Positions 19,901 to 31,499 of a DNA stretch of 60,000 bases are shown one piece after another (position 1 is the first letter of the stretch; each line of letters starts with the position of its first letter). Location of the stretch: positions 282,549 through 342,548 of the forward strand of contig JBBHKE010003364.1 in assembly GCA_037447655.1 (NCBI GenBank). The letters run 5' to 3'. The position numbers were made by a program, and so were the translations under genes. Under the pieces are notes generated by a model. That model ran no database searches. It saw only the letters and a list, made by a program, of their open reading frames with translations, and was not told the origin of the DNA. Origin of the DNA: Zygnema cylindricum. Its lineage: Eukaryota > Streptophyta > Zygnematophyceae > Zygnematales > Zygnemataceae.

Positions 19901-20823
19901 ATGGCTGAAATAGGCTGTGGACAACAGGTTATAGGCCCACACCAATGGCTACACATATTTGATGGATCTAAATATCACTACATGAAGAGTGTGCTCGAGA
20001 GCTACTTCGAGATGATGGAGCTAATGGATGTGGTGGACGGTAACTTGGCCGAAACATGAAATGGATGGAAAAAAAAATCATGAGTGTCTAGGGGTTACCA
20101 AGAACTCTTTGATTGAGAATTTGGTAATGACATACATATGTTTTGAAAAGGCATCTGAATTATAGAAGTGCTTAGAATGTACGTATGCAAAAACGTCTTT
20201 ATATCATTAGCTTAGTAGTGTTACCAAAATAGTTGAATACACGTATGTAGGAGGCAGTATGGAGAAACAATGTATTGACTTACAAGTCTTATTTGCAAAA
20301 AAATGATTTGGCAAGGGGAAACTTTACTGATACTCAACAAGCTCTCTTGTTAATGGCAAGCCTACCTAAAGAATATAAGAGTGCATTAGATCGATTAGCT
20401 TTAATTGATAAAAAGGATTGGAGCTTAACTGTAGCTAGGCGAGTTGTTTTAGATGAAAAGGATAATAGAAAAGTCTTTTCAAATGAGAGGAATCTAAAGG
20501 AATCTAAGTCACACTTTCAAAAAATTAAGAGTAATAGTGAGTTCGATGTTCAACCTGAGATTTGTTTTTATTTTAATGATTTAGGACATACCTTCAAAGT
20601 ATGTTCGTCATATAAAAGTGCATGTGTTACAAGGAGTTTTAGAGATGAATGGGACAACAACCTAGTTCGACCCTCAACAAGAAGGGAATCAAGTACTTCA
20701 ATGAGTGAGAGACAAGACTCGACCGATGAAAAAAGGCATACACCGTGTGTTGACGATTTCATTTACTTACCAACCTTCTATGTTGTTCCGAATGATGTGA
20801 AAGAGGTGACAGAAAAGGATTAG
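19901..20823 (+). pseudogene. Copia Gag, unit A
   Basis: Starts MAEIGCGQQVIGPHQWLHIF, then the F-DG-x-K-Y-H-Y Gag signature. The first ~370 bases carry stops. From 20275 a 182-codon frame runs through FTDTQQALLLMASLPKEYKS (UBN2-like) to CFYFNDLGHTFKVC. That motif is a zinc knuckle whose second Cys is Phe, so zinc binding is lost. It is followed by a Ser/Thr/Asp-rich tail. Unit B (24955-25875) has the intact knuckle. Gag would package element RNA; this copy cannot as read. Confidence 0.75.
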
Positions 20824-20849
20824 ACTGACACAAACTAACGAAAGGAAAA

Positions 20850-22090
20850 GGTAACTTAAATAAGTGAAGTTAAAGGAAGGGAAGGTCACATGGAAGTGGA
20901 AGAGACTGGAAAAAAATTCGTCACCGATGATAGTGTGGAGGCAGAAGAGAGCGAAAAAAATCAGTTTTTTTGACCCTTTCTTGTGATAGACTGGTGGTTG
21001 TAAATGACTTAAAAGGAGAGGAGATTCTTGAAGAAAGGGGAGTTAGAGAAGTAAAATTGGCTAAACAATATTCTTTAGATATAGGGAACAATGAACTGAA
21101 AACAAAACTTAGAGAAAGGATAAGAAAAGTTGATGAGATAGAAAATAGTGAATTCACACAAAATGGGAAATTAACATCATAAAAGGAAAATACTGTTGAT
21201 TTAAAAATTATTGAACTGAGCGAAAAACCGGTAGAAATTGTTAAAGAAATGAGGCTAAGGAAGGAGGTTTATAATAGCATGAAAGGTCATAAATTTTGAG
21301 GAATACGGAAAATAAGAAAGAATACTAGGAAGAGGAAAGAGCAGCTAAATGGAAAGGTGATGAGAATGAATATACTGAGAATGCATACACTTAAGGGAAG
21401 TGGTAGATTTATGGAAAAGGACCAAAAATTAGTGAGAAAAACCACACTTTATAAAGTTAATGGGAAAGCGAACCATGGACAAACTACAAAGTCTATGAAC
21501 AGATCAAGAAGTCATAAGAAAACAAGAAAGAGATACAGATTGCGGGAAAACATTTGGAGAAGAAACATGTTTCAAAATTGATGACACCGAAAAACGCAAC
21601 CAACAACGTTGAGAGGATGTGTGACGAGAAAATGGAGGGACATGAGCCAATTTTTAGGAACCTTTAAGAGAATTTCGTGCAGTAACTTAACTAACATACA
21701 TCGAAGGAAGCGGAAGGCATGGAAGTATTTAATAGGGGAGAAGGTGCAGCGATTGTTTGATGAAAGTGTGTAGGAGATAGTCTTTTGACAAATTTGATGA
21801 CATGGCTAAGTGACGAATACGGGTGGAAATTCGGAGTAACTAGAGAGGTGTTATATCATTAGTGAAAAGACAGTTTGGTGTTTATGGCATAGGGGGAGCA
21901 ATTACAAGCCGAATTTTGCAAAGGGGCAGTTTTCAAGAGAGCAAGGTTGGGAAATGGCAGGAGACAGCAGATACAGTGGCGATGTGGGTTTTTTATTTTT
22001 TTCTAAGTTTTTGAATGATTAAGTAGTGGAAGTTGTGAAAGAAGATCTTCGATCTCTAAATAATTTTTATGTCTTTGCTTTTTTATGTAC
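20850..22090 (+). other. Insert between gag and pol, unit A
   Basis: Homologous to 25900-27100 in unit B. It occupies the place of protease and integrase core, and I see no Copia motif. Partial frames (20970-21182 and 21357-21581) give Glu/Lys-rich peptides such as DLKGEEILEERGVREVKLAK. The right end joins directly to sequence just before the polypurine tract, so RT and RNase H are deleted in this copy. Confidence 0.6.
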
Positions 22091-22140
22091 CACCATTATA
22101 GTAGAAAGATCTGCAGACAGAGTGGAGTACTAAGTCTACA

Positions 22141-22152
22141 GCTTTAGGGGAG
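22141..22152 (+). promoter_or_regulatory. Polypurine tract, unit A
   Basis: GCTTTAGGGGAG directly before TGTTTAATTTG, as at 13857-13870. Confidence 0.65.
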
Positions 22153-23189
22153 TGTTTAATTTGAAAGCTTTAGTTCTCAGTAGATGACATGAGGATTTAT
22201 AAATTAAAAATTATTTTAGTATTTTCTAGGTTTTGTAAAAATGCAAAAAAAAAGCAGAGGCAGTCTGCCTCTATCTCCTCTCTCCAGCTCCCACACTTCT
22301 TGTAGTCACTGAAAGTTAGAGAAGGAGAAAGAGCCATAGCCACCTATGCTATCCAGACAAGGACAGACATTAGATTGGTAGATTTACCAAAATATTAATT
22401 GAAGGACCCGGGATTTGAACCAGGTACCTACCGTCTATCAATGGCGCAAGTAGCCACTAGCCTTAGCCAATTAGTTTAAGATCAAGATATACAATATAGG
22501 GTTCGATTGTTATTCAAATATGTACAGGTACGTTAGTTCATTTAACGGGATATTTGGACATAGATACAGTTTGTGTTGTACAGCGTATGGAGTATAAGCA
22601 ACGGATACCGCACACTTTGTTTTGAAGACGAAACAAATATCGCGCATTTATTTATGACGGCTAGGATTGAAATCCGGTTTAATCAGATGGCCGCGAAGCA
22701 TGCCAAGATCGCGGAATAGGTTTTCGGCGGTTTGTATTAGACGTCACACCGATTGACAAGTGGCAAAATCACATTGGATTACGACATCTCCGAGGATTAC
22801 TAGAACGAATCCAAATATGATATATGTCAACTAGTTCGCCATGTCTTACAATGGCCGTACACAAAGTACACCAACACCTGTACCTTTTTTTACGACACAG
22901 TATTATGATTAGTGTCGTACTTTGGTAGATAGGTTTTTGGAGAGAGATAGGACTTAAAAAAATAATAAAATATACCCTCCCTTCGAAAGAGCTAAAAATT
23001 GATAGAATAGACCCTCTCTCCGAGAGAGCATTTGTACAAAAGGTCAACTTTGACCCTTTATAACTTACTGCTCACGAGAGCAAATTCAGAGATTCTTTTT
23101 GCTATACACTCAAGGGAGTCTAGCCTTCACAAGGGTGAAGGTGGTCTAAGGATTTGTTTGCCAGGGTGGTATTTATTTTTGTTGCAACA
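22153..23189 (+). repeat. LTR-alpha at the end of unit A
   Basis: Starts TGTTTAATTTGAAAGC (resembling the LTR-beta start) and then runs into LTR-alpha sequence from about 22195 (TTTTAGTATTTTCTAGG). It ends TTGTTGCAACA. It aligns with 29213-30149 and the minus copy at 1398-2895. The hybrid start suggests recombination between LTR types. The antisense tRNA-like part is at 22401-22478. Confidence 0.65.
22401..22478 (-). other. tRNA-like sequence antisense in LTR-alpha (unit A)
   Basis: Minus strand: A-box-like TTGGCTAAGGCTAGTGGC and exact B box GGTTCAAATCC (22411-22421) in the T arm CCTGG-TTCAAAT-CCCGG (4 of 5 pairs). The acceptor stem is not convincing. Same place as in the other LTR-alpha copies. 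Confidence 0.55.
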
Positions 23190-23605
23190 CCAGAGGGTTA
23201 AGGTAATCTTAGCGGCTTCTTGTGAGAGGACCTATGGAGATCTCAAAGCTGCACGGTATGGGCCCACCCTCTAGGGTGCCCATCTTTAATGGAACTTGCT
23301 TCATATACTGGGATAGTATGATGAAAAGAGCTCTTTGGTGGAGAAGGTTGGAATAGTGAGTGAACGGGTGAGGTGTCCATCTAATCTTTGCATCCCTGAA
23401 GTGTTTGGAGGAAGTAGATTAACCAGAGATGCCGATCCATCTCCAACCGAGGAGACAGAGGAAGGGGAGGTGGTGGACAAAAAAAAGGAGAAGGAGACGG
23501 TCACACCAATAGCAACCAGTTCCATATTCATGTCACCTATTTTGAGGAACGAGGAGAATGATATCGATACTTGGGACTACAACAACATGGCGGTCCTCTT
23601 GCTGA
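23190..23605 (+). pseudogene. Copia leader and Gag 5' fragment (alpha family)
   Basis: The leader and Gag N-terminus match the minus-strand element at 664-1397: GPTL-stop-GAHL-type start, then RLTRDADPSPTEETEEGEVV. The frame 23335-23715 is open but cut at about 23597. There an LTR-alpha end plus leader (CTTGCTGATACACAAAGGGG) is joined a second time. A broken relic. Confidence 0.65.
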
Positions 23606-23865
23606 TACACAAAGGGGTCAAGGTTTTCCTAGAAGCTTCGTGTGAGCTGCATATTCTGAGGACCTATGGTGGTCTTAGAGTTGCAAAGTCGAGGGTAGAA
23701 TGGAGCAGCTGCTAAAGCTGCGATTTAAAACTAGCCCAGCATAGCAATCCACTCTGCATATTGTATTCAAACTGGGTTGCGACGTCAAACTAGTGCAGCA
23801 TAGCAGCATAGCAGTGCACGCTCCATATTGTATACCAGCTGCACGAAATTAAATTTTCGAGAGAG
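23606..23865 (+). other. Junction segment shared between units A/B and B/C
   Basis: Leader sequence (AGCTTCGTGTGAGCTGC), then GAGGGTAGAATGGAGCAG and a stretch of GCAGCATAGCA motifs, ending in a purine-rich TTTTCGAGAGAG. The same junction lies at 30150-30395, so units B and C have the same left neighbour as A and B. Confidence 0.6.
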
Positions 23866-24912
23866 TGTTGTTTTGAAAAAATTGTTTTGTGCGTACGCCA
23901 CATTTCGTGCGTTTGCGACAGTTTGTGCGTAATGGAATTTAATCTGGAGGTTTGAATGGATTCATGGATTGGGGGAGCGAACGTACGGATAAAACTAAAG
24001 CTATGAAAGGGACTCGGTGAATTGCGCGAATAAGCATTGAGAAATGGATGGCGGATTGCGAAGCGATCCGGTGTGAAATGAACGAAAAGATTGAAATATA
24101 CGCCGCGGGTACGGCGCAGTTGCGTCGCAGACAAGAAAATGCAACTGCGGTTTTTTAAAATATGATCCGTACGCTCAACGCAGCTGACGCAGATGCAGAT
24201 AATATGAATATGATATGGTACAAGACAACGTAACTGCGATTGGTATGAATGAAGTCGGCGGACGATGATTCATGAGAAGATCTAAAGTATCTAAGCAAGT
24301 TGACACCTAGTATGCGGATTTGATAGAGGTGTTGGTGTAAATATTATGTACAACAGAGGTTTGTCTTTTTGCTAATTAGTTTATTAGTGTAGACTTGTTC
24401 ATTTTGACATACCTCGATTTATTCGGGTATACTCACAATAGTTTAGGTAGATGGTAAATAATGTACGGCTGGTATGCCTCTGTACATTCAGTAGTAAACT
24501 CTCTGAGTATAACTTGCAGGAGTTAGATTATTTTGAGTATTACAGTTGAGTTAGTCAAAGACATGGCAGACTGTTTTTCTGCAACTTTGACCTGTTAGTG
24601 TGATCACTCTGATTGTTACCTTGATGTGAAACTTTGTGGATGAATACTTTGATCTAGAAAATATATATATATATATATATATGTGGTTTCAGTCTGTTCT
24701 GTTGTTTTTGTAGAATAGTGTGAGGAGTCTAACTGGTCAGTTTGGTAGGTTGTCAAGTGTTTTTGGGAAACTCTACAACTCATTTCTTTTGGATGCCTTT
24801 GTGAAATTAGCTGTAACTTTGGGAGGTGACAGTGGCTTGAATTAAGTGCATATTGAAGAAGTTTGATATGATTTTGTTTATTATGGAGTAATCTGTGTTG
24901 TCTGAAACACAA
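23866..24912 (+). repeat. LTR-beta' of composite Copia unit B
   Basis: Starts TGTTGTTTTGAAAAAATTG and ends near CTGAAACACAAC. About 1.05 kb, homologous to 18848-19858 and 30396-31426. A short TA run lies at 24661-24682. Confidence 0.65.
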
Positions 24913-24954
24913 CTGTCCTCCGGGGGTAGTCTGTGGTGCTTCCGAGAGTAATCC

Positions 24955-25875
24955 ATGGCTGAAATATGCTATGGACAACAGGTTATGGGCCCACACCCAT
25001 GGCTACACATATTTGATGGATCTAAATATCACTACAGCAAAAGTGTGCTCGAGAGCTACTTCGAGATGATGGAGGTAATCGATGTGGTGGACGGTAACTT
25101 GGCCGAAACATCAAATGGATGGAAAAAAAAATCATGAGTGTCTAAGGGTTACCAAAAACTCTTTGACTAAGAATTTGGTAATGACATACATAAGTTTTAA
25201 AAAGGCAGCTGAATTATGGAAGTGCTTAGAATGTACGTATGCAAAGACGTCTTTATATCATTGGCTTAGTAGTGTTACCAAAATAGTTGAATACAAGTAT
25301 GTAGGAGGCAGTATGGAGAAACACTGTATTGACTTACAAGTATTATTTGCAGAAAATGATTTGGCAGGAGGAAACTTTACAGATGCTCAACAAGCTCTCT
25401 TGTTAATGAGAAGCCTACCTAAAGAATAAAAGAGTGCATTAGATCGATTAACTTTAATTGATAAAAAGGATTGGAGCTTAACTGTAGCTAGGGGAGTTGT
25501 TCTAGATGAAAAGGCTAATAGAAAAGTCATATCAAATGAGAGGAATCTAAAGGAATCTAAGTCTCACTTTCAGAAATTTAAAAGTAATAGTGAGTTTGGT
25601 GATAAACCTAAGAATTGTTTTTACTGTAATGATTTAGGACATACCTTCGGGGTATGTCCGTCGTATAAAAGTGCATGTATTACAAGGAATTTTAGAGATG
25701 AATGGGACAACAACCTAGTTTGACCCTCAACAAGAAGTGAATCAAGTACTTTAGTGAGTGAGAGACAAGACTCGACCGATGACAAAAGGCATACACCGTG
25801 TGTTGATGATTTTATTTACTTACCGACCTTCTATGTTGTTCAGAATGATGTGAAAGAGGTGACACAAAAGGATTA
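24955..25875 (+). pseudogene. Copia Gag, unit B
   Basis: Starts MAEICYGQQVMGPHPWLHIF and continues with the Gag fold: AAELWKCLECTYAKTSLYHW, then FTDAQQALLLMRSLPKE. It includes an intact zinc knuckle CFYCNDLGHTFGVC. Stops and frameshifts near 25136 and 25427 and one Arg-to-stop near 25722 break it. It is about 300 codons long if joined, normal for Copia Gag. Best preserved of the three beta' Gags. Start chosen because the same ATG with the same context occurs at 19901 and 31471. Confidence 0.75.
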
Positions 25876-25899
25876 GATTGCTGTCAATGTTTCCTATGA

Positions 25900-27100
25900 C
25901 AGATTGGTGACTGACACAACTTACGAAAAGAAGAGGTAACTAAAATAAGAGAAGTTAAAAGAAGTGAAGGTCACATGGAAGTGGAAGAGACTGGAAAAAC
26001 TATCGTCACCGATGATAGTGTGGAGGCAGAAGAGAGCGAAAAAGACTCGGTTTTTTTGACCCTTTCTTGAGATAGACTGGTGTATGAGAATGACTTAAAA
26101 GGAGAGGAGATTCTTGAAGAAAGGGGAGTTAGAGAAGTAAAATTGGCTAAACAATATTCTTTAGATATAGGGAACACTGAACTGAAAACAAAACTTAGAG
26201 AAAGGATAGGAGAAGTTGTTGAGATAGAAAATAGTGAATTCACACAACATGGGGAATTAACATCAGAAAAGGAAAATACTGTTGATTTAAAAATGATTGA
26301 ACTAAGCGAAAAACCAGTAGAAATTGTTAAAGAAATGAGGCTAAGCAAGGAGGTTTATGATAGCGTGAAAGGTCATAAATTTGGAGGAATATGGAAAATA
26401 AGAAAGAATATTAAGAAGAGGAAAGAGCAACTTAATGAAAAGGGGATCAGAATGAATTTACTGAGAATGCATACACTTGAGGGAAGTGGCAGGTTTATAG
26501 AAAAGAACCAAAAATTAGTGAGAAAAACCACATTTTAAAAAGTTAATGGGAAGGCAAACCATGGAAAAACTACAAAGTCTATGAACAAATCAGGAAGTCA
26601 TAAGAAAACAAAAAAGAGATACAGATTGCGGAAAAAGAGTTAGAGAAGAAACATGTTACAAAATCGATCACACCGAAGAATGTAGCCAACAATGTTGAGA
26701 GGATGTGTGACAGGAAAATGGAGGGACGTGAGAGACTTTTCAGGAACCTTTAAGAGAATTTCGTGCAGTAACTTAAGTAACATACAACAAAGGAAGCAGA
26801 AGGCGTGGAATTATTTAATAGGGGAGAAGGTGCGACGATTGTTTGATGAAAGTGTGTAGGAGATAGCCTTTCGACAAATTTGATAACATGGCTAAATGAC
26901 GAATATGGGTGGATATTCGAAGTAACTTGAGAGGTGTTATATCATTAGTGAAAAGATAGTTTGGCGTTTATGCCATAAGGGGAGCTGTTACTGGACAAAT
27001 TTTGCAAGGGGGCAATTTTCAAGAAAGCGAAGGTTGGGAAACGACAAGAGACAGCACATACAGTGGTGATGTGGGTTTTTCTTTTTTATAAGTTTTTGAA
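25900..27100 (+). other. Insert with unknown acidic/basic ORF between gag and pol, unit B
   Basis: Sits where protease and integrase core should be. The best frame runs about 25975-26538 with a single stop near 26069. Its peptide is rich in Glu, Lys and Leu, probably helical, with KIRKNIKKRKEQLNEKG near the end. I recognise no domain: no D-S/T-G protease and no D-D-E integrase. 26540-27100 shows no coding frame. Homologous to 20850-22090, so it was part of the parental unit. It may be captured DNA or a much-decayed pol part. Confidence 0.5.
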
Positions 27101-27107
27101 TGATTGA

Positions 27108-29188
27108 GTGGAAGTTGTGAAAAACTGCAAGTTAGATCCAGAATCAAAACCAAGATATCTACTAGGATATGATGGAAATGTAAAAGGATATAGAGTTTAT
27201 GATCTCAAGAGAGAAGATATAATCCTAGCAAAGCATCTAGTGGTTATGGATGAAGGGAAATCTATAGATACTTTTAAGCATACAAAGACAGTGAGAATCA
27301 CATTTAGAGTCAGAAAATTCTGATTACTTTGAGCTTCCTAACTATGTAGGATTTCAAGAAGTTGATGATCTTGCAGGTACAGATGAGATCGAGAAGGACC
27401 CAAATGTAGAACCCTTCGTATTAACTCCAACCGAAGCAGAAGACGTGGTGGAAATAGAATCGGAAGCAAGGGATAGGGGAGAAGTAGAAACTATTTGGAA
27501 AAATCCAAGGGAGCCATCTATTGTGGTAACTGAGTTTGAGAGAGGAAGAAGAAACAACAAAAGACTGCAAGAGAGACAAGTTTACAATAAGGTAACCAAA
27601 CTGTCGCAACCCGATGAACCTCAAACTTATAATGAGGCAATGACCTGTCCTGAGAGAAAGTAGTAGAAGACAACCATATAAGAGGAGATGGCCTCAATTA
27701 TGGCAGCCGATACATGGGAATTGGTGGATTGTCCTCTTAACAAGAAACCAATTGGGTGTAAGTGGGTAATTAAGCTGAATCTCAACCTGGATAACACCAT
27801 TGAGCGTTATAAGGCTCGGTTAGTGGCGAAGGTATTTTATCTAAAACGAGGGAATTGACTACGAGGAGACTTTTGCTCCAATCGTCAGGTTTCCTTCGGT
27901 TCGGATACTTCTCAGTATGGCGGCAGCACAAGACATGGAAGTGCATCAAATGGACATCAAGACGCCCTTCCTACATAGAGAGTTGGAAGAGGAAATTTTT
28001 ATGAGACAACCCGAAGGATTTGTGGAGCAAGGGGAGGAAAGCAAGGTATGCCAATTGATTAAATCTTTGTATGGGCTGAAACAGGCACCCCAAAAATGGA
28101 ATAAGAAGCTCGATGAGTTTTTTACAGGTTTGGGATATATTCAGATCGTTTCAGATCACTCAATTTACTTGTTTGAAGATGAGGAAAATATTATTTTTAT
28201 TGCAATTTATGTTGATGATTTGCTTGTTTTAAGTAAATCTAAAGATAAAATAAATAAGTTGAAAAATGATCTAAAAGGAAGTTTGCGATGAAGGATATGG
28301 GAGAAGCAAGGCATATTTTGGGAATTCAGGTAGGGAGAGACAGGGATAAAAAGACAATAAGATTAACTCAAGAGGAGGCCATTCGAAATATGTTAGAAAA
28401 ATTCTAAATGGACAAGGCTAATAGTTGTACCACTCCAATAGAATAAAGAAGGGAAGTGAGGGGAGTGTGGAAGAGAGAGTTACAATCTTAGATTATGAGT
28501 TAGGCCCGGAAGAGAAAAGATTTATGCAGACCATCCCTTATAGACAAGTTGTGGGTAGCCTAATATATTTCATGAATTGTACCTGTCCAGACATAGCCGC
28601 AGCTGTAGGAGTACTAAGTAGGAGTATGAATGCTCCCACTAAGAAAGATTGGGAGGCAGCTAAGAGAGTCCTTAGATGTCTCATAGGGACTAGAGATCTA
28701 TGGTACCATTTGGGTGGGAACAATACTGACATCACCACTTGGAGTGATGCCAACTATGGGGATGCAACTATGAGGAGATGCACGTCTAGATATCTATAGT
28801 ATGTGGGTGATAGGCATGCTGCTCGAGCAGCAAGCAGCAAAAGGTCATTGCTCATTCCACCATAGAGGCTGAGTACATGGCTTCTTGCTTTGCGACAAAA
28901 GAATTAATGTGGGTCAAGTCTTTGCTAGGTGAGCTTGGTCATCTTAAGAGTGGTGTCCTAAAAGTGTTTTGTGATAATCAGGCAGCCATTGCCATTTCTG
29001 CCAATCCTAAACATCACTTTAAAGCCAAATACATGGACACTAGACTTAGCTTTGTTAGGGAGAAAGTAGAAAACAAGATAACCAGTTTGGAGTATAAACG
29101 AGATAGTGAAATGTTAGCATATATGATAACCAAACTTGTGCCTTCCCCTAAACTAATTTTTGCAAGGAGAAGTGTGGTCCTAAAATAA
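27108..29188 (+). pseudogene. Copia Pol: integrase C-terminus, reverse transcriptase, RNase H
   Basis: Order of recognisable parts: KLDPESKPRYLLGYDGNVKG, the end of integrase and linker (27120-27180). A variable linker follows. RT opens with TWELVDCPLNKKPIGCKWVI (about 27710-27770) and continues through VHQMDIKTPFLHRELEEEI and SLYGLKQAP. The catalytic YVDD is at 28208-28219. RNase H has STIEAEYMA (about 28855) and VFCDNQAAIAI. Frameshifts near 27835, 28290 and 28800 and stops at 27661, 28407 and 28444 kill it. Integrase core and protease are absent. This is the only RT in the composite array. It would copy element RNA into DNA if repaired; it cannot as read. Confidence 0.85.
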
Positions 29189-29200
29189 AGAGTGACTAGA

Positions 29201-29212
29201 AAATAAGGGGAG
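29201..29212 (+). promoter_or_regulatory. Polypurine tract, unit B
   Basis: AAATAAGGGGAG directly before TGTAGAAATT, the LTR-alpha start, soon after the RNase H stop. Confidence 0.8.
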
Positions 29213-30149
29213 TGTAGAAATTAAAGGTCATTTTAGTATTTTCTAGGTTTTGTAAAAATACAGAAAAAAAAGCAGAGGCAGTTTGCCTCTAACTCCTCTC
29301 TCTAGCTCCCACATTTGTTGCAGTCATTGAAAGTCGGAGAGGGAGATAAAGCCATGGCCGCCTATGCTATCCAGACGGGTTAGACATTAGATTGGTAGAT
29401 TTACCAAATTAGTAATTGACGGGCCCAAGATTTGAACTTGGTACCTACCGTGTGTCAATGCCGACGGTAGCGATAGCCTTAGCCAATTAGTCTAAGATCA
29501 AGATGTACAATATAGGGTTCAATTGTTATTCAAATATGTACACATAGGTAAATTTAACGGCATATTTGGACATTGATATAGTTTGTGTTATACGGCGTAC
29601 GGAATAACCAAAACAGATACCACGCACTTATTTTCGAAGACAAAACAAATATCGCGCATGTATATGTGAAGGCTACGATTCAAATCTGGTTTAATCGGAC
29701 ACCCACGAAGCATGCCGAGATCGCGGAATAGGTTTTTGGCAGTTTGCGGTCAACGTCACATAAATTGACGCGTGGAAAAATCACATTGGATTACAACATC
29801 TCCGGGGATTATATGAACGAATCCAAAAAAGACATGTGTCGACTTGTTGGCCATGTCGTACAATGGCCGTACAAAAAGTACACCGCAACTGTACCTTTCT
29901 ATACGACACAATATTATGATTGGTGCCATACTTTAGTAGTTAGAATTTTTGAGAGAGATAAGACTTAGAAAAATTCAATAGAATACACCCTCTCTCCAAG
30001 AGAGCTACTATACAAAAAGTCAAATTTGACCATTCATATCTTACTGCTCTGGGGAGCAAATTCAGAAATTCTTTTTGCTATAGACTCGAGAGGTGTGAAG
30101 GTGGTTAGAGTTCTTGTTTGCCATGGTAGTAGTTATTCTTGCTGAAACA
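29213..30149 (+). repeat. LTR-alpha at the end of unit B
   Basis: Starts TGTAGAAATTAAAGG and ends TTGCTGAAACA; 937 bp with TG..CA ends. This is the reference copy for the family. The antisense tRNA-like part is at 29420-29494. It preserves the uninterrupted sequence of the site where the TRIM inserted in the copy at 1398-2895 (ATTCTTGCTGAAACA). Confidence 0.75.
29420..29494 (-). other. tRNA-like sequence antisense in LTR-alpha (unit B)
   Basis: Minus strand: T arm CCAAG-TTCAAAT-CTTGG with all five pairs, B box AGTTCAAATCT, A-box-like TTGGCTAAGGCTATCG. The T arm keeps complete pairing here although its bases differ from the unit A copy. Confidence 0.55.
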
Positions 30150-30395
30150 TAAAGGGTTCAACGTTATCCTAGAGGCTACGTGTGAGCTGCCTATTCTGAG
30201 GACCTATGTAGGTCTCAGAGTTGAAAATTGAGGGTAGAATGGAGCAGCTACTAGGGCTGCAATTTCAAAATAGCACATCATAGCAATACACGCTGCATAT
30301 TGTATTCAAACTGGGTTGGAATGTCAAACTAGCGCAGCATAGCAGTGCACGCTACATATTGCATTCAAGGTGCACGAAATAAATTTTTGGGAGAG

Positions 30396-31426
30396 TGTTG
30401 TTTTCAAATGTTTGTTTCGTGCGTATTTAACATTTCGTGTGCTTGCGATGGTTCGTGCGTAATGGAATTTAATTTGGAGGTTTGAATGGATTCACGGATT
30501 GGCGGAGCGAACGTACGGATAAAACAAAAGTTACGAAAGGGACTCGGTGAGTGGCGTGAATAAACATTGAGAAATGGACGGCGGATCGTGAAGCGATCTG
30601 ATGCAAAATGAACGAAAAGATGAAATATACGCCGCCGGTACGGCGTAGCTGCCACACAAACAAGATAACGCAGCTGCGGTTATTTTGATTATGATCCTTA
30701 CAGACAATGCAGTTGACGCAGCTGCGGATAATATGAATATGATCTGGTACAAGACAACGTAACTGCGATTGGTATGAATCAAGTCGGCAGACGAAGATTC
30801 ATAAGAAGATCTAAAGTAACTAAGCAAGTTGACACCTAGTATGCGGGTTTTGCGGAGGTGTCGGTGTAAATATTATGTACAACAGAGGTTTGTCTTTTTG
30901 CTAATTAGTTTATTAGTGTAGACTTGTTCATTTTGACATACCTCAAATTATTTGGGTATACTCACTTTAGTTTTGGTTGATGGTAAATAACGTACAGTTG
31001 GTATGCCTCGGTACATTCACTAGTGAACACTCTTAGTATAACTTGCAGGATTTAGATTATTTTGAGTATCACATTTGAGTTAACAAAGACTGGTAGACTG
31101 TTTTTCTGCAACTTTGACTTGTTAGTGTGATCACTCTGATTGTTACCTTGATGTGAAACTTTGTGGATGAATACTATGATCTAGAAAATATATGTGTGTA
31201 GTTTCAGTCTGTTCTGTTGTTTTAATAGAATACTGTGAGGTGTCTAACTGGTTAGTTTGGTAGGTTGTCACGTGTATTTGGGAAACTCTACAGCTCATAT
31301 CTTTTGGATGCCTTTGTGAAATTGGTTTTATTTTTGGTAGGTGACAGTGTTTAGAATATATTGCATATTGGAGAAGTCTGAGGTGATTTTGTTTATTGTG
31401 GAGTAATCTGTGTTGTTTGAAACACA
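30396..31426 (+). repeat. LTR-beta' of composite Copia unit C
   Basis: Starts TGTTGTTTTCAAATG after the purine-rich TTTTTGGGAGAG. Homologous to 18848 and 23866 copies. A Gag ATG follows at 31471. Confidence 0.65.
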
Positions 31427-31470
31427 ACTCTTTTGGGGGGGGTAGTTTGTGGTGCTTCCGAGAGTAATCC

Positions 31471-31499
31471 ATGGCTGAAATAGGCTATGGACAACATAT
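31471..31499 (+). pseudogene. Copia Gag start, unit C, truncated
   Basis: MAEIGYGQH matches units A and B, then homology stops at about 31500 where dispersed-repeat sequence begins. Unit C is therefore only LTR plus nine Gag codons. Confidence 0.65.
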
